From Amycolatopsis circi (GTDB lineage Bacteria > Actinomycetota > Actinomycetes > Mycobacteriales > Pseudonocardiaceae), in the NCBI RefSeq assembly GCF_003385235.1, contig NZ_PQIA01000004.1, forward strand, positions 50,082-114,081: 64,000 bases of DNA. The letters are read 5' to 3'. A program made the position numbers and the translations under genes. Below are positions 53,451-62,029 of the stretch, in pieces. The notes under the pieces are model-generated. The model made no database searches. It had not been told where the DNA came from and saw only the letters and a program-made list of their open reading frames with translations. Numbering within the stretch: the stretch's first letter is position 1; each line of letters begins with the position of its first letter.

Positions 53451-53965
53451 CCAGCCCCTTGCTGACCAGGCCGGCGTCGCACGACTCGGACCTGGCCGCC
53501 ACCGAAGCCGAGGTCGAAGCCCTTGTCCGGCTCGCCCGCGCCCGCGGCGCCAGAGACATCGCGATCGGCTCCGGCCGCACCGAGCGCGCCGCCGAGGCCG
53601 CGCGCTCGGTCGCATCCGCCTGGGAGCGGGCGGGCGGCCGGACTCTCGCCTCGGTCTCCTGGCCCGAGACCGGGGCGTCCTGGCTGCGCCCCGCGTCGCG
53701 ATTCGCCGCGGCGGGCCCCGATCTGTGGATCATGACCGGACCGGCGACCGGCTGGGCGCAGATGACCCGGCGGCTCCTGTGGTCCACCCGCTGGAGCCCG
53801 GCCCGCACCCTGGCGACGGCCGCGATCGGCGATCCGCGCACCCTCGTCCTCGTCGGCCTCGCCCACCTGGACGGCCTGGCCGGAGCCACCGGGGGAGGCG
53901 CTTCGTGGCGGGTGACGCACGGCGTCGTCGCGGGAGCCGCCCGGCCCGCTGCCGACCCGGCGTGA
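53438..53965 (+). CDS. Hypothetical protein at the end of the alkylation operon
   Basis: 175 residues with no family I recognise. The N-terminal half looks Rossmann-like and helical (AEVEALVRLARARGARDIAI), and the middle has GPDLWIMTGPATGWAQMTRR. The pattern loosely recalls periplasmic-binding-protein folds, but there is no signal peptide. It overlaps the Ada-like gene by 13 bases, so translation is coupled. Its role in repair is only a positional guess. Confidence 0.6.
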   Translation: METLTSPLLTRPASHDSDLAATEAEVEALVRLARARGARDIAIGSGRTERAAEAARSVASAWERAGGRTLASVSWPETGASWLRPASRFAAAGPDLWIMTGPATGWAQMTRRLLWSTRWSPARTLATAAIGDPRTLVLVGLAHLDGLAGATGGGASWRVTHGVVAGAARPAADPA

Positions 53966-55249
53966 CCATTCCGGCCGAGGACACGCCCACGCGGTTCGGC
54001 GAAATCCCCGGCAAGTCTGCCGAATCGGCTGCTCTCTCGAAAGAACAACCCCGGCGCGGATCCGCTTTCGTCGGGCTGCGCTGAGTCGGGACAGCCCAGC
54101 AGCCGCATCCGAAGCGGTCGTGGAGCGAGCGGCGGAGGCTGTCTCCGCGGATGACGAGTTGGCAGCGGAGGTGACGGTGACTCACGACTACGCGCGGAGT
54201 GTCCCCGGCTGCGGAAACCGCGGGTCGCCTCGACGTGGTCGCGGAAGTGAACTGAGTGCAGGGCCGTGGCCGGTGCGCCACCGTGACGGGCGGCAAGACG
54301 AGGGTGTGATCGGACAGCGGGGGAGAGGCAACCCGGCGAAGCCCCGGCTGCGGCACGGCGCTTTGCCACTCGATCGGAGCAGGACCTGCTCCAATTCGGG
54401 ACACCTTCCGGAATGCGCATCTCGAACCCGAGCCGATCACGCGCGCGCACCTGAGTTCCGCAGCGAACTCGATCGAAGAGCCAGGTGCGGAGCGATATCT
54501 CCCGGGTCTCCGCGAAGCGGCAAGCGAAGGGCTCGATCTGATGAATCCCGGCCGGATAAAGGGAAGTCGATCGATGTGTTGCTCGGTAGTCGACGGGCAC
54601 TCGGACGGATGCATTCAATGGCATTCGTGGCAATGGCCTTTCCCTGACCTCTCTCGGGAGAGGACGATGTTTAAACGCGGCGCTCAGGCGTGGGCGGACC
54701 TCACATCGCGGAGAGGTGTTGTCATGAAATAGATCACTGCGCTTGCCCCGGCGGCGGCGGGAACGCTCCCGGCAGGGCAAGCCGTGTCGGCCGTGGCCAC
54801 CGCTTTCTCCGGGTTGCTCCGCTGCCTCGCGAAACTGTGCAGAAACCGGCGCTTGCGTCGAATGCGAGAAAATCGAAAGTCGCGCCGCATGATCAGATGC
54901 CTTGCCGCATTCGCCCGCCGGCAAGTGCGGCTTCGCTGTTGGCGTCAAGTTTATTACGCCGGAAGATGCCGCTGGCGAGGTCGACCGCATTGTGGTCGCA
55001 GATCGATCGTGGTCGCCTGCGGCTGAATAGGCTCAGCCCTGGGTCCCTGACGAAGCTCAAATCGTAGTTTTCCGCGATTCCGCCCTTTCCGGCGAAAAGG
55101 CGCCGATGCGGTGGCGGAACTGGCGGGCAGTACCACGAACAGCTGTGCCCCGTCGCCCGACGACAGCCCTGATTGGAGCAGCAGAACCCTTTTTCCAACC
55201 GTCAACTCATCGCGCGGTGCAGCACTTGACCCGTGGACAAGGAGCAGTC
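53966..55249. other. 1.3-kb gene-poor, partly decayed region
   Basis: No supported gene. GC content falls compared with the flanks, and reading frames on both strands are short or Arg/Ser-rich without family features. It contains a broken secreted-protein start (54724-54830), a hairpin GCTTGCCC/GGGCAAGC (54741-54748 and 54775-54782), and AAGGAG at 55239-55244 serving the next gene. It marks the left edge of the accessory island. Confidence 0.5.
54724..54830 (+). pseudogene. Remnant of a secreted protein: signal peptide with an in-frame stop
   Basis: After GAGAGGTG comes ATG AAA TAG. The same frame continues ITALAPAAAGTLPAGQAVSA, which looks like an actinomycete Sec signal peptide ending in an AxA-like site (VSAVATA). 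The stop is the third codon (54730-54732). Downstream the frame degenerates into Arg-rich sequence, so only the signal region survives. Confidence 0.4.
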
Positions 55250-56044
55250 ATGACCGAAACCAGCCAACCCCAATTGAGCCGAGAGGCCGTCGACATCGCG
55301 CTGTGGCAGATGTCATTCCCCGAGTTGGACGCCGCCGCGAGGTCGGTTCTCAAGGAGTTCGACCCGGACAGCAACGCCCAGGGGGTGGGCAACAAGGCGG
55401 CGGGGGACGGCAGTTTGCTGCCCGATCTGGGGCCGTTGTCGAAGTTCGGCTCGTGGGAGTCCGTCGGCAGCACCATCGTGCACCGGGCGGTGACCCTCAG
55501 CGGCTTCAACCCGGGAAGCGAGAAGTTCGACCCGGTCGCCTGGAGCATTTTCCTCCAGAAATTCTCCACGATTCCGTTCTTCCTGACTTACACCTTCGAC
55601 AACCGCGACGCGTCCATCAGCAAGACCTCGTTGAAAAAGGCCGTCGACGCAGTGGCGGACCTGGTGCAGAACATCATGACGCCGGAGAACTTCCAAGGCA
55701 TCGTGACGACTATCCAGAAGATCGGCCAGCTGGCGCTCGAGAACGAGGGGAGGAAACAGAAGAACTCCAATCAGCAGGTCGGGGTCCTGTCGCGCCATCA
55801 AAGCACGCTTTATCTCGGAGCTGTCCGGACCGCGTTGGAAATGGAGTACAAATCGGGCAAGGGGTACGAGCAGCTGAACCAGAGCATCTACGTCTACCGC
55901 GGCTACGGCGTGCTCGACTTCGAAAAGTGCAAGCGCCACGCCGACACGCTGCTCAAGTGGGACGGCCAGGACGTGGACGACTGGGAGAAGGACACGGCCA
56001 GCGCCCCGATGCCGCCCAACGACAGTCCCGCCTGGAACCAGTAA
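55250..56044 (+). CDS. Cassette protein A, possible S-acylated protein of unknown function
   Basis: 264 residues; I do not recognise the family with certainty. It has no signal peptide, no membrane helix and only one Cys, Cys227, in GVLDFEKCKRHADTLLKW. Blocks shared with cassette protein B are LGPLSKFGSWESVGSTI, SGFNPGS, KIGQLALENEG, MEYKSGKGYEQLNQ and PPNDSPAW at the C-terminus. The layout (one conserved Cys, soluble alpha/beta-looking protein, beside acyl-activating genes) recalls the palmitoylated Evf virulence factor of Pectobacterium, but that is a functional analogy, not a proven homology. ATG at 55250 follows AAGGAG by five bases. It is the first gene of the four-gene cassette. Confidence 0.75.
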   Translation: MTETSQPQLSREAVDIALWQMSFPELDAAARSVLKEFDPDSNAQGVGNKAAGDGSLLPDLGPLSKFGSWESVGSTIVHRAVTLSGFNPGSEKFDPVAWSIFLQKFSTIPFFLTYTFDNRDASISKTSLKKAVDAVADLVQNIMTPENFQGIVTTIQKIGQLALENEGRKQKNSNQQVGVLSRHQSTLYLGAVRTALEMEYKSGKGYEQLNQSIYVYRGYGVLDFEKCKRHADTLLKWDGQDVDDWEKDTASAPMPPNDSPAWNQ

Positions 56045-56123
56045 GCCGGTTCGAGGTCTTCCCGCGTTCCGCCGGGCTCCCGGGGGTTGCCGCCCCGGGA
56101 GCCCGCCACCCCAGGAAGGTCCC

Positions 56124-57842
56124 ATGCGCTCTCCGGAAACGCTGCCTCGCGAGGGAACGACGGCCTCGACCTTCGCCCAGGTCCTCGCCGAGAACCTCGG
56201 TCGCCCGGGCGACGGCTGCACCTTTATCCGGGAGGACGGGCACGAGCACTCCGTGAGCTGGTCGGAGCTGTCGCGGGAGGCTCTGCGCCGGGGGCGGCAA
56301 CTGCTCCGGAGCGGCCTGCGCAAGGGCGACCGCATCGCGCTCATCGTCCCGGGGCAGGAGGACTTCGTCCTCGCCTTCCTGAGCGCGGTCTCGGTCGGCG
56401 TCATCCCGGTCCCGATGTCCCCGCCCATGGGCCTCAGTAAGTTCGAGGCGTACTGCGAGGACTCCGCCCACATCCTCCGCACGGCAGGAGTCCGCACGCT
56501 CCTGCTGCCCCGAAGCCTGGCAGGCCTGCTGAACCCGCTCCTGCACGCGGTCGAGGGCCTGCAGGTCCTCGACCCGGAGGAGTTCTTCGCCGAGCCCCTG
56601 CCGGTCGGCGCGCCCGAGCCCGAGGCGATCCTCCCTGCGGACGTGATGTTCTTGCAGTTCACCTCGGGGAGCACGGCGGCGCCCAAAGGCGTGCGGGTCA
56701 CGCACGCCAACGTGGTCGCCAACTGCGCGGCCATCATCGGAGCCCTTCGGCTCGAGCGCGAGCGAGACCGGGGCGTGAGCTGGTTGCCGATGTACCACGA
56801 CATGGGGCTCGTCGGTTTCGTGCTGGCACCGCTGATGGCGCGCTGCCCGGTGACCTTCCTCCCGACGCTGCGCTTCGCGCTCTCGCCGAGGCTCTGGCTG
56901 GAAACGGTGAGCCGCCACCGCGCGACGGTGACCTTCGCGCCCAACTTCGGTTTGGCGCTGGCCGTCAAGAACACCCCGGCCGAGGAGCTGCAGCGGCTGG
57001 ATCTGTCCTGTCTGAGAGTCGTGGGCTGCGGAGCCGAGCCCAACCACCCCGAGACGCTGCGGTCCTTCGCGGCGCACTTCGCGCCGGCGGGGCTGCGGCT
57101 GGGGACGCTGGTGCCGTGTTACGGCATGGCGGAGGCGACGCTCGCGATCTCGTTCGGCGAGATCGGAGTTCCGGTCGCCCCGGACGTCATCCAGAAGGAG
57201 CCCTACCACGCGAGCGGCCTGGCGCGGCCCGCCTCGGAGGCTCCCGGCGAACAGGTGGCGTTCGTGCCCTGCGGACGTCCCGTCGCGGGCCACCGAATCC
57301 TCGTCGTGGACGACAAGGGAAATCCGCTCCCGGAGCGGCACATCGGCGAGGTGGTCTTCCAGGGGCCGAGCGTGGCCGCGGGCTATCACGCCGACGCGGA
57401 GGCGACTCGCCGGAGCTTCACAGCGGACGGCCTGCGCACGGGGGATTGCGGATACCTGGCGGACGGCGTCCTCCACGTGACGAGCCGCGAGAAGGACCTG
57501 CTGATCGTCAACGGGCGCAATCACGACCCTCAGACGGTGGAGTGGACCGCGGCCGAGGTGCCCGGCTTGCGCAAGGGCAACGTGGTGGCCTTCACCCGGC
57601 CTGGCCGGGCGACCGAGGAGGTGGTGATCGTCGCCGAACTCCGCGAGGGCGACGCCGCCGTGGTGGCGCGGCGGGTCCGCGGCCGCATCCAGAGGGAGCT
57701 GGCCCTGCCCGTGGCGGAGGTCCTTCTGGTGGCGCCGGGGGAACTGCCCAAGACATCCAGCGGCAAGGTGCGGCGGAGCAAGACCCGGGAGCAATACCTC
57801 CAGGGAGTTCTCCGCGGCGGAGCGCTCTCCCCAGCGAACTGA
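56124..57842 (+). CDS. Fatty-acyl-AMP ligase-like adenylating enzyme
   Basis: A 572-residue ANL-superfamily enzyme. The P-loop at 180-190 is TSGSTAAPKGV, FAAL-type SWLPMYHDMGLVG lies near 219-231, CYGMAEATLAISFG and RTGDCGYLADG follow, then GRNHDPQTVEW and the A10 Lys548 in LPKTSSGKVRR. The SWLP-YHDMGL and GRN--PQ-vE motifs are those of fatty-acyl-AMP ligases, which activate a fatty acid and pass it to a carrier protein rather than to CoA. The carrier gene lies 22 bases downstream. It should load an acyl chain for use on cassette proteins A and B or on a nearby NRPS product. Confidence 0.88.
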   Translation: MRSPETLPREGTTASTFAQVLAENLGRPGDGCTFIREDGHEHSVSWSELSREALRRGRQLLRSGLRKGDRIALIVPGQEDFVLAFLSAVSVGVIPVPMSPPMGLSKFEAYCEDSAHILRTAGVRTLLLPRSLAGLLNPLLHAVEGLQVLDPEEFFAEPLPVGAPEPEAILPADVMFLQFTSGSTAAPKGVRVTHANVVANCAAIIGALRLERERDRGVSWLPMYHDMGLVGFVLAPLMARCPVTFLPTLRFALSPRLWLETVSRHRATVTFAPNFGLALAVKNTPAEELQRLDLSCLRVVGCGAEPNHPETLRSFAAHFAPAGLRLGTLVPCYGMAEATLAISFGEIGVPVAPDVIQKEPYHASGLARPASEAPGEQVAFVPCGRPVAGHRILVVDDKGNPLPERHIGEVVFQGPSVAAGYHADAEATRRSFTADGLRTGDCGYLADGVLHVTSREKDLLIVNGRNHDPQTVEWTAAEVPGLRKGNVVAFTRPGRATEEVVIVAELREGDAAVVARRVRGRIQRELALPVAEVLLVAPGELPKTSSGKVRRSKTREQYLQGVLRGGALSPAN

Positions 57843-57864
57843 ACATCCTTCGAGAGGAGCAATC

Positions 57865-58137
57865 ATGGACACCCGCCTGAATCCCCGAGAGCGAGAGCAG
57901 CTGTACTACCTGATCCGCGAGAAGCTGGAACTCGGCGGCGCGGAACTCGACGACACCACCATGGTGAGAGAGCTGCCCGGGGTCGACTCCGTGAAGCTCC
58001 TCAGCCTGGTGGGCGCGGTCGAACTGGGCTTCCAGGTCAACCTGGGCTTCGAAGCCATTCCCCTGGCGCAGACGGTGCACGACATCGAGCAGTTGATCTG
58101 CGAGTCGCGCGAGCGGTACGCCACGCGAGCGTCGTGA
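57865..58137 (+). CDS. Stand-alone acyl carrier protein
   Basis: 90 residues in a four-helix carrier pattern. The phosphopantetheine site is Ser42 in LPGVDSVKLLSLVGAVE (a DSVKL variant of the usual DSL). The start ATG at 57865 has GAGGAG upstream. It lies between the ligase and cassette protein B (seven bases from stop to the next GTG). It is the likely acceptor of the acyl chain activated by the ligase. Confidence 0.9.
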   Translation: MDTRLNPREREQLYYLIREKLELGGAELDDTTMVRELPGVDSVKLLSLVGAVELGFQVNLGFEAIPLAQTVHDIEQLICESRERYATRAS

Positions 58138-58144
58138 GCCGACC

Positions 58145-58945
58145 GTGCGCACTTCGAACGAAGAGCAGTCGCGACGGGAAGCGTTCGAGATCGCCATCTG
58201 GGCGGAGGGCAAGCCGAAGCTCCCGCCAGAGGTGCTGGCGAAGCTCGATCAGCTGGCCTCCGACGGGCGCGACCAGGAGACAGCGGTCGGCAACGCCTGC
58301 GGCGGGGACAACAGCGGGTTTCCCGGCCTCGGGCCGCTGGCGTCCTTCGGCTCGTGGCAGTCCGTGGCCGCCACCATCATGCGCAAGACCGCGGACTCCG
58401 CCGGCTTCAACCAGTCGTCCACGGCATTCGATCTCTTCCGGTGGATCGTCTTCGGAACCCAGTTCACCACGATGCCGTTCCTCTCCGGCATCACGGGCGA
58501 CAGCCGCAGCGTCTCCATCTCGTCCCTCTCCCTGTCGCCGGCCATTTCGGCGGTGACCCAGCTGGTGGGAGAACTGGTGACACCGGACACGCTCGCCGGC
58601 ATCGTCAACTCCCTCAAGAAGATCGGCCAACTGGCGGTCGAGAACAAGGGGCTGCGGGAGAAGAACAGCAATGTGCACCAGGGAGTCCTGACCGCGGTCA
58701 ACGGGAACCTGCGCCTCGGGCGGCTCCAGACCGCGGTGCAGATGGAGTACCGGACGGGAAAGGGATACCAGCAGCTCAATCAGCAGATCACGGTCAGCCG
58801 TCTTTTCGGGACTCTCGACTACGCCATGTGCATCCGGAACGCCGAGATACTCCTCGCTTGGGACAGGCAGGACTTGCACGACTGGCTGAAGGGCGCTTCC
58901 AGCTCTCCTTATCCTCCTAACCACAGCCCCGCCTGGGGCAACTGA
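58145..58945 (+). CDS. Cassette protein B, paralog of cassette protein A
   Basis: 266 residues. It aligns with cassette protein A over nearly its whole length: LGPLASFGSWQSVAATI, SGFNQSS, KIGQLAVENKG, MEYRTGKGYQQLNQ, LAWDRQDLHDWLKG and PPNHSPAW. The Cys of A is kept as Cys229 in GTLDYAMCIRNAEILL; a second Cys at 52 is not shared. There is no signal peptide or membrane helix. The start is GTG at 58145, seven bases after the carrier stop, with little ribosome site, so translation is probably coupled. The function is unknown. Confidence 0.75.
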   Translation: MRTSNEEQSRREAFEIAIWAEGKPKLPPEVLAKLDQLASDGRDQETAVGNACGGDNSGFPGLGPLASFGSWQSVAATIMRKTADSAGFNQSSTAFDLFRWIVFGTQFTTMPFLSGITGDSRSVSISSLSLSPAISAVTQLVGELVTPDTLAGIVNSLKKIGQLAVENKGLREKNSNVHQGVLTAVNGNLRLGRLQTAVQMEYRTGKGYQQLNQQITVSRLFGTLDYAMCIRNAEILLAWDRQDLHDWLKGASSSPYPPNHSPAWGN

Positions 58946-59003
58946 GCCGCGGTGACGGAGCAGCGATGCGGGAGGGGCGACACGGCTGGCCTTCGGGGAG
59001 AGG

Positions 59004-59372
59004 GTGACCGGCACGACTGCAGCCGTGGCCGAGTGGACTCCGGTGGTGCGCTGCGGCGACGGAGCCTGGATTGGAATCCTGCCTGGCGGCCTGATCGGCG
59101 TAGTCGTTGAAGCGGAGGGGATGGGCGATCCCGGAGGCCTCTGGGGTCGTTCCTATGTAGCCGTTCCGGAGAGGCTGATCGAGCTTGCCGTCGGATCGGC
59201 CTGGAATTCCGGACGCGCCTATTGGATGTGGCTCGCCGTTCCCTGGGGCATCAAGATGGCGCGGCTGCCCCGTTTCGACCGTGAATTTCCGGGAAACTCG
59301 GAGGCGGGATGGAGGATGCGGAGGCCGTGCATTCGGCTCTGCGGGATCGCGCCCGACGTGGCACAGCGCTAA
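59004..59372 (+). CDS. Hypothetical 122-residue protein
   Basis: No family recognised. The sequence alternates short strands and turns (VVRCGDGAWIGILPGGLIGV; WMWLAVPWGIKMARL) and ends in an Arg/Cys-rich tail. GTG at 59004 follows GGGGAGAGG almost without a spacer. It sits between the cassette and the RHS remnant. Codon use is weaker than in neighbours, so it may be a decayed gene or a small accessory protein. Confidence 0.4.
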   Translation: MTGTTAAVAEWTPVVRCGDGAWIGILPGGLIGVVVEAEGMGDPGGLWGRSYVAVPERLIELAVGSAWNSGRAYWMWLAVPWGIKMARLPRFDREFPGNSEAGWRMRRPCIRLCGIAPDVAQR

Positions 59373-59449
59373 CCCCGTAGCCGATCAGGCGGCGTCCAGG
59401 TGGCCGAGCAGGTCGATTCGTCTGTGACGGCAGCACGCTCGCGGAGCAG

Positions 59450-60019
59450 GTGCACAACGGTTCCGCCGCGACCACCTGGGATTGGGCACCCGGCGGACGG
59501 CAGCCGGTGAGCCAGACCCAGCGCGACCGCGGGCAGGAATGGGTCGACCGGCAGTTCTACTCGATTGTCACCGACCTCGATCGGCACCGCGGCCGAACTT
59601 TCGGCAACCAGCAACCGGAAAGCCTGGACGCCGAGCGGGAAGTGATGCGCCGCAACGGGGTCACGCCGACGACCCCCGGCACGTCCGAATTCGATGCGAT
59701 GATCAACTCGGGAGACGGGCAGCTCAAGTGGGTGGTCACCGACAGCGGAGAGCTGCGCGTCGCGCCGCACACGGTGAACGGCGGTGAAATCAGCCACGCC
59801 GCCATCGCGGACGGCGGCCGCGTCCGCGCGGCCGGCCAGGCGAACGTCGCGGGCGGCTCCGACGCCGGCTGCTTCGGTCTCGAGATCGACAACCACAGCG
59901 GTCACTGCTTCCACGGGGTGGCGCACGACGGGGACGCGGTGATCCAGGAGGGCGTCGACGCGTTCGGCCGCTACGGTGTCCCGGACACCTGGGAGAGGAG
60001 CCCGGTCGGTGGAGGCTGA
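59450..60019 (+). CDS. Orphan RHS-type toxin tip
   Basis: 189 residues from GTG, but the frame is open back to 59381 and reads RFVCDGSTLAEQVHNGSAAT there, which is an RHS-repeat segment. RHS traces continue as TTWDWAPGGRQPVSQTQ and FYSIVTDLD. The RHS core then ends and a C-terminal domain follows (GELRVAPHTVNGGEISHAAI; AAGQANVAGG; CFGLEIDNHSGHCFHG). The ISHa...AAGea...L-I-NHSGH pattern is one I associate with C-terminal domains of polymorphic toxins. The large RHS shell and signal are missing, so this is a displaced tip. The catalytic activity is unknown. An immunity-like gene overlaps its end. Confidence 0.6.
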   Translation: MHNGSAATTWDWAPGGRQPVSQTQRDRGQEWVDRQFYSIVTDLDRHRGRTFGNQQPESLDAEREVMRRNGVTPTTPGTSEFDAMINSGDGQLKWVVTDSGELRVAPHTVNGGEISHAAIADGGRVRAAGQANVAGGSDAGCFGLEIDNHSGHCFHGVAHDGDAVIQEGVDAFGRYGVPDTWERSPVGGG

Positions 60020-60536
60020 CGAACTCGACGCGCTGAGGTTCGCGGACCCGGCGGACCGGCGTGCCGGGCTGCCGGCCCTGCGGCCTCCGGACGGCGGAAC
60101 GAACTGGTGGCTCGGCGTGGTCCAGCACGTCACGCTGGGCGCGACCGGCCCCGGAACGCCCGAGGCGGAGCGGCGGGCGTGGGCGGAGCTGGCCCTGGAG
60201 GCCTTGGAGACCGCACTCGAGACCGGCGGCCTGGACGCCCGCGAGGGGGCGACCCGGGAAGCGAGGCTGTGCCTTGCCCTGGCCCCCGCAGACCGGCCGC
60301 GGAGCCTGCGGCCGGACCAGGTCGCCCGTCGTTGCCTGACTCTCGCCGGGATCTCACCGGCCGAGGTCGCCGCGACGCCCTGGTCGTTGCGGGCCGAGGA
60401 CGTACCGGTGATGCGGAAGCTGCGCCGGGTCCGCATCCTGGTCGTTCCCGCGCTGGAACTGGCGGAGCAGGTCGAGGACGAAGAGTTGCGCGGTGAACTC
60501 GCCGAGTGGCGCGACATCGCTCCGACTCTGCCCTGA
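60009..60536 (+). CDS. Putative immunity protein for the RHS toxin tip
   Basis: 175 residues, acidic and helical (AWAELALEALETALETGGLD; LVVPALELAEQVEDEELR), with no known family. GTG at 60009 overlaps the toxin stop by 11 bases, the usual toxin-immunity arrangement. The immunity role is inferred from order and overlap only. Confidence 0.55.
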   Translation: MEADELDALRFADPADRRAGLPALRPPDGGTNWWLGVVQHVTLGATGPGTPEAERRAWAELALEALETALETGGLDAREGATREARLCLALAPADRPRSLRPDQVARRCLTLAGISPAEVAATPWSLRAEDVPVMRKLRRVRILVVPALELAEQVEDEELRGELAEWRDIAPTLP

Positions 60537-62029
60537 CCCGGACCAGGCCCGGAGTCCTGGGCTGAACTGCGGCGGGTGGCGTCCCCGCACCCCGCGCCGC
60601 GGATCGGCTGTCCCTTCGACAGCCAGGCGGCCCGAGCCATGGCGACGACCGGCCACAGTGGACACAACGTCGCCAGCGTCCGGTTCTATGCCAGCACATC
60701 GTCCCGCTGCTGCGCGCACGTGGCGTTGGCAACCTGGTGCGCCGACTGGGAGCCTCCGCTGTGCCGGAACTACCCGCTGCGACGTCAGCTGGATTCCCAG
60801 TCCGCCGTGCGGAATGCGGCTTAGCCCGCGTATACCTCGTATATCACGCGCGACAGGGTGCGCCTTCGACCTTGTGCGCGAGGTAGCGCAGCGGCCGGGT
60901 TCCTCGTATTCGATCAGCGGCAGACATGGGATGTCAGGTGCACACCTTGGTCTGGTGTGCGCCGAACTTGGCCTGGGCAGTGGTGAATTGCCCGCCGTAC
61001 CGCGGTGACAGCTGCTGGACGACGTGCAGCCGAGATACGACTGCGCGGAGTGGCGGGCCTGCTCGACCTGGGGCGGGGGCTGCGGAGTCTCGCTGGTCGG
61101 GCTGGACTGGACCAGTTGCCCGTTGAGGCATGGCTGTTCGAAGGTGACCTCGCGGCCACCGAATCGGTGTCGTTCGAGAACGCGGTGTTCTCCAGGTCGG
61201 CTGAGCAGGCAACGCTGGTTCTGATCGCCGCGATCCGGTCTGGTTCCGGGTGGTTCGCACCCGGCGCCGGTTCGCCGAAGCGGGCCGGATTAATCGGGAA
61301 TAATCGCTGCGCCGTTTGCCGGAAGAAGATGCAATGACCATTTCGAGCGATCGGCGTAAAACGGCATCAGCGCGTTGCGGGTCATCCCATATCGCCGGTC
61401 CGGTTGACTGATAGGTCCGGGACTATTGATCGCGCTCGGCACCTCGGACGTTCTCCCGTGTTTCCGGCGACGTCATCCAGTGTTCGCCGGAAGAGATCAA
61501 CGCTCCTCGGATTGTGATGAGCACCACAAGGGGTGAGAGGGGCGGTGCACGGGCAAAACGACCACGTGAAAGGGATTCGAGCGACGAAGCGGGCAATTCC
61601 TGGCGGCGAGGCAATCCGTCCTGTAGTCGTCTTATGTCCGATCTAGCCGGTATTACCGAGGGTAGTTTACCGTCTTCTTGCCTTTGTTCTGCATTTAGCG
61701 GGCGAGGCGGCCGAATTCCGTCGCCGCGGACTCGTCGGGGGATCTGCGCGAATGCCGTGGCAGAGCGCTTTCCCTGCTTCGTGCGCGGCGGCTTCCGCGT
61801 ATTTCAAGCGGGGGAGACTGCGTTTGCAGGGTTGACGGCCGTTTATATTCGCGGCGTAGGATCGGAGGCGATCAGGGAGTCTGGGGGTACAGGCGCCTGC
61901 TCCGGCGGAATCTGGGCGGTCCGCCGGATGTGGTGGTGTGCAGTCAATCGATGGTCGACGACCGGGCGCGACGACGCGCCGGCGCCCTTCGATCGACATC
62001 GCGGCGCGAGCGACGAGGAGCTGGGGACA
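60537..62029. other. 1.5-kb decayed region between the toxin locus and the HTH gene
   Basis: No convincing intact gene. One frame at 61005-61337 has a coding-like centre (VEAWLFEGDLAATESVSFEN; FSRSAEQATLVLIAAIRSG) and could be an immunity-type or hypothetical protein fragment. GC content drops between about 61400 and 61900. The rest gives short frames with stops. It is probably a graveyard of accessory genes. Confidence 0.45.
61005..61337 (+). CDS. Possible small gene or gene fragment
   Basis: A 110-codon frame with a plausible central domain (LPVEAWLFEGDLAATES, SFENAVFSRSAEQATLVLIA), but a start without a clear ribosome site and a C-terminus that turns Lys/Cys-rich. No family recognised. 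It could be a second orphan immunity-like gene; confidence is low. Confidence 0.3.
   Translation: MTAAGRRAAEIRLRGVAGLLDLGRGLRSLAGRAGLDQLPVEAWLFEGDLAATESVSFENAVFSRSAEQATLVLIAAIRSGSGWFAPGAGSPKRAGLIGNNRCAVCRKKMQ

Noticed and set aside
54893..55198. Minus-strand frame upstream of the cassette
   Set aside because: Cys/Arg-rich with no ribosome site or family. I looked for transposase or integrase traces here and found none that I could support.
60493..61008. A 171-codon frame after the immunity gene
   Set aside because: It overlaps the immunity gene in another frame and is Pro/Arg/Ser-rich with no motif.
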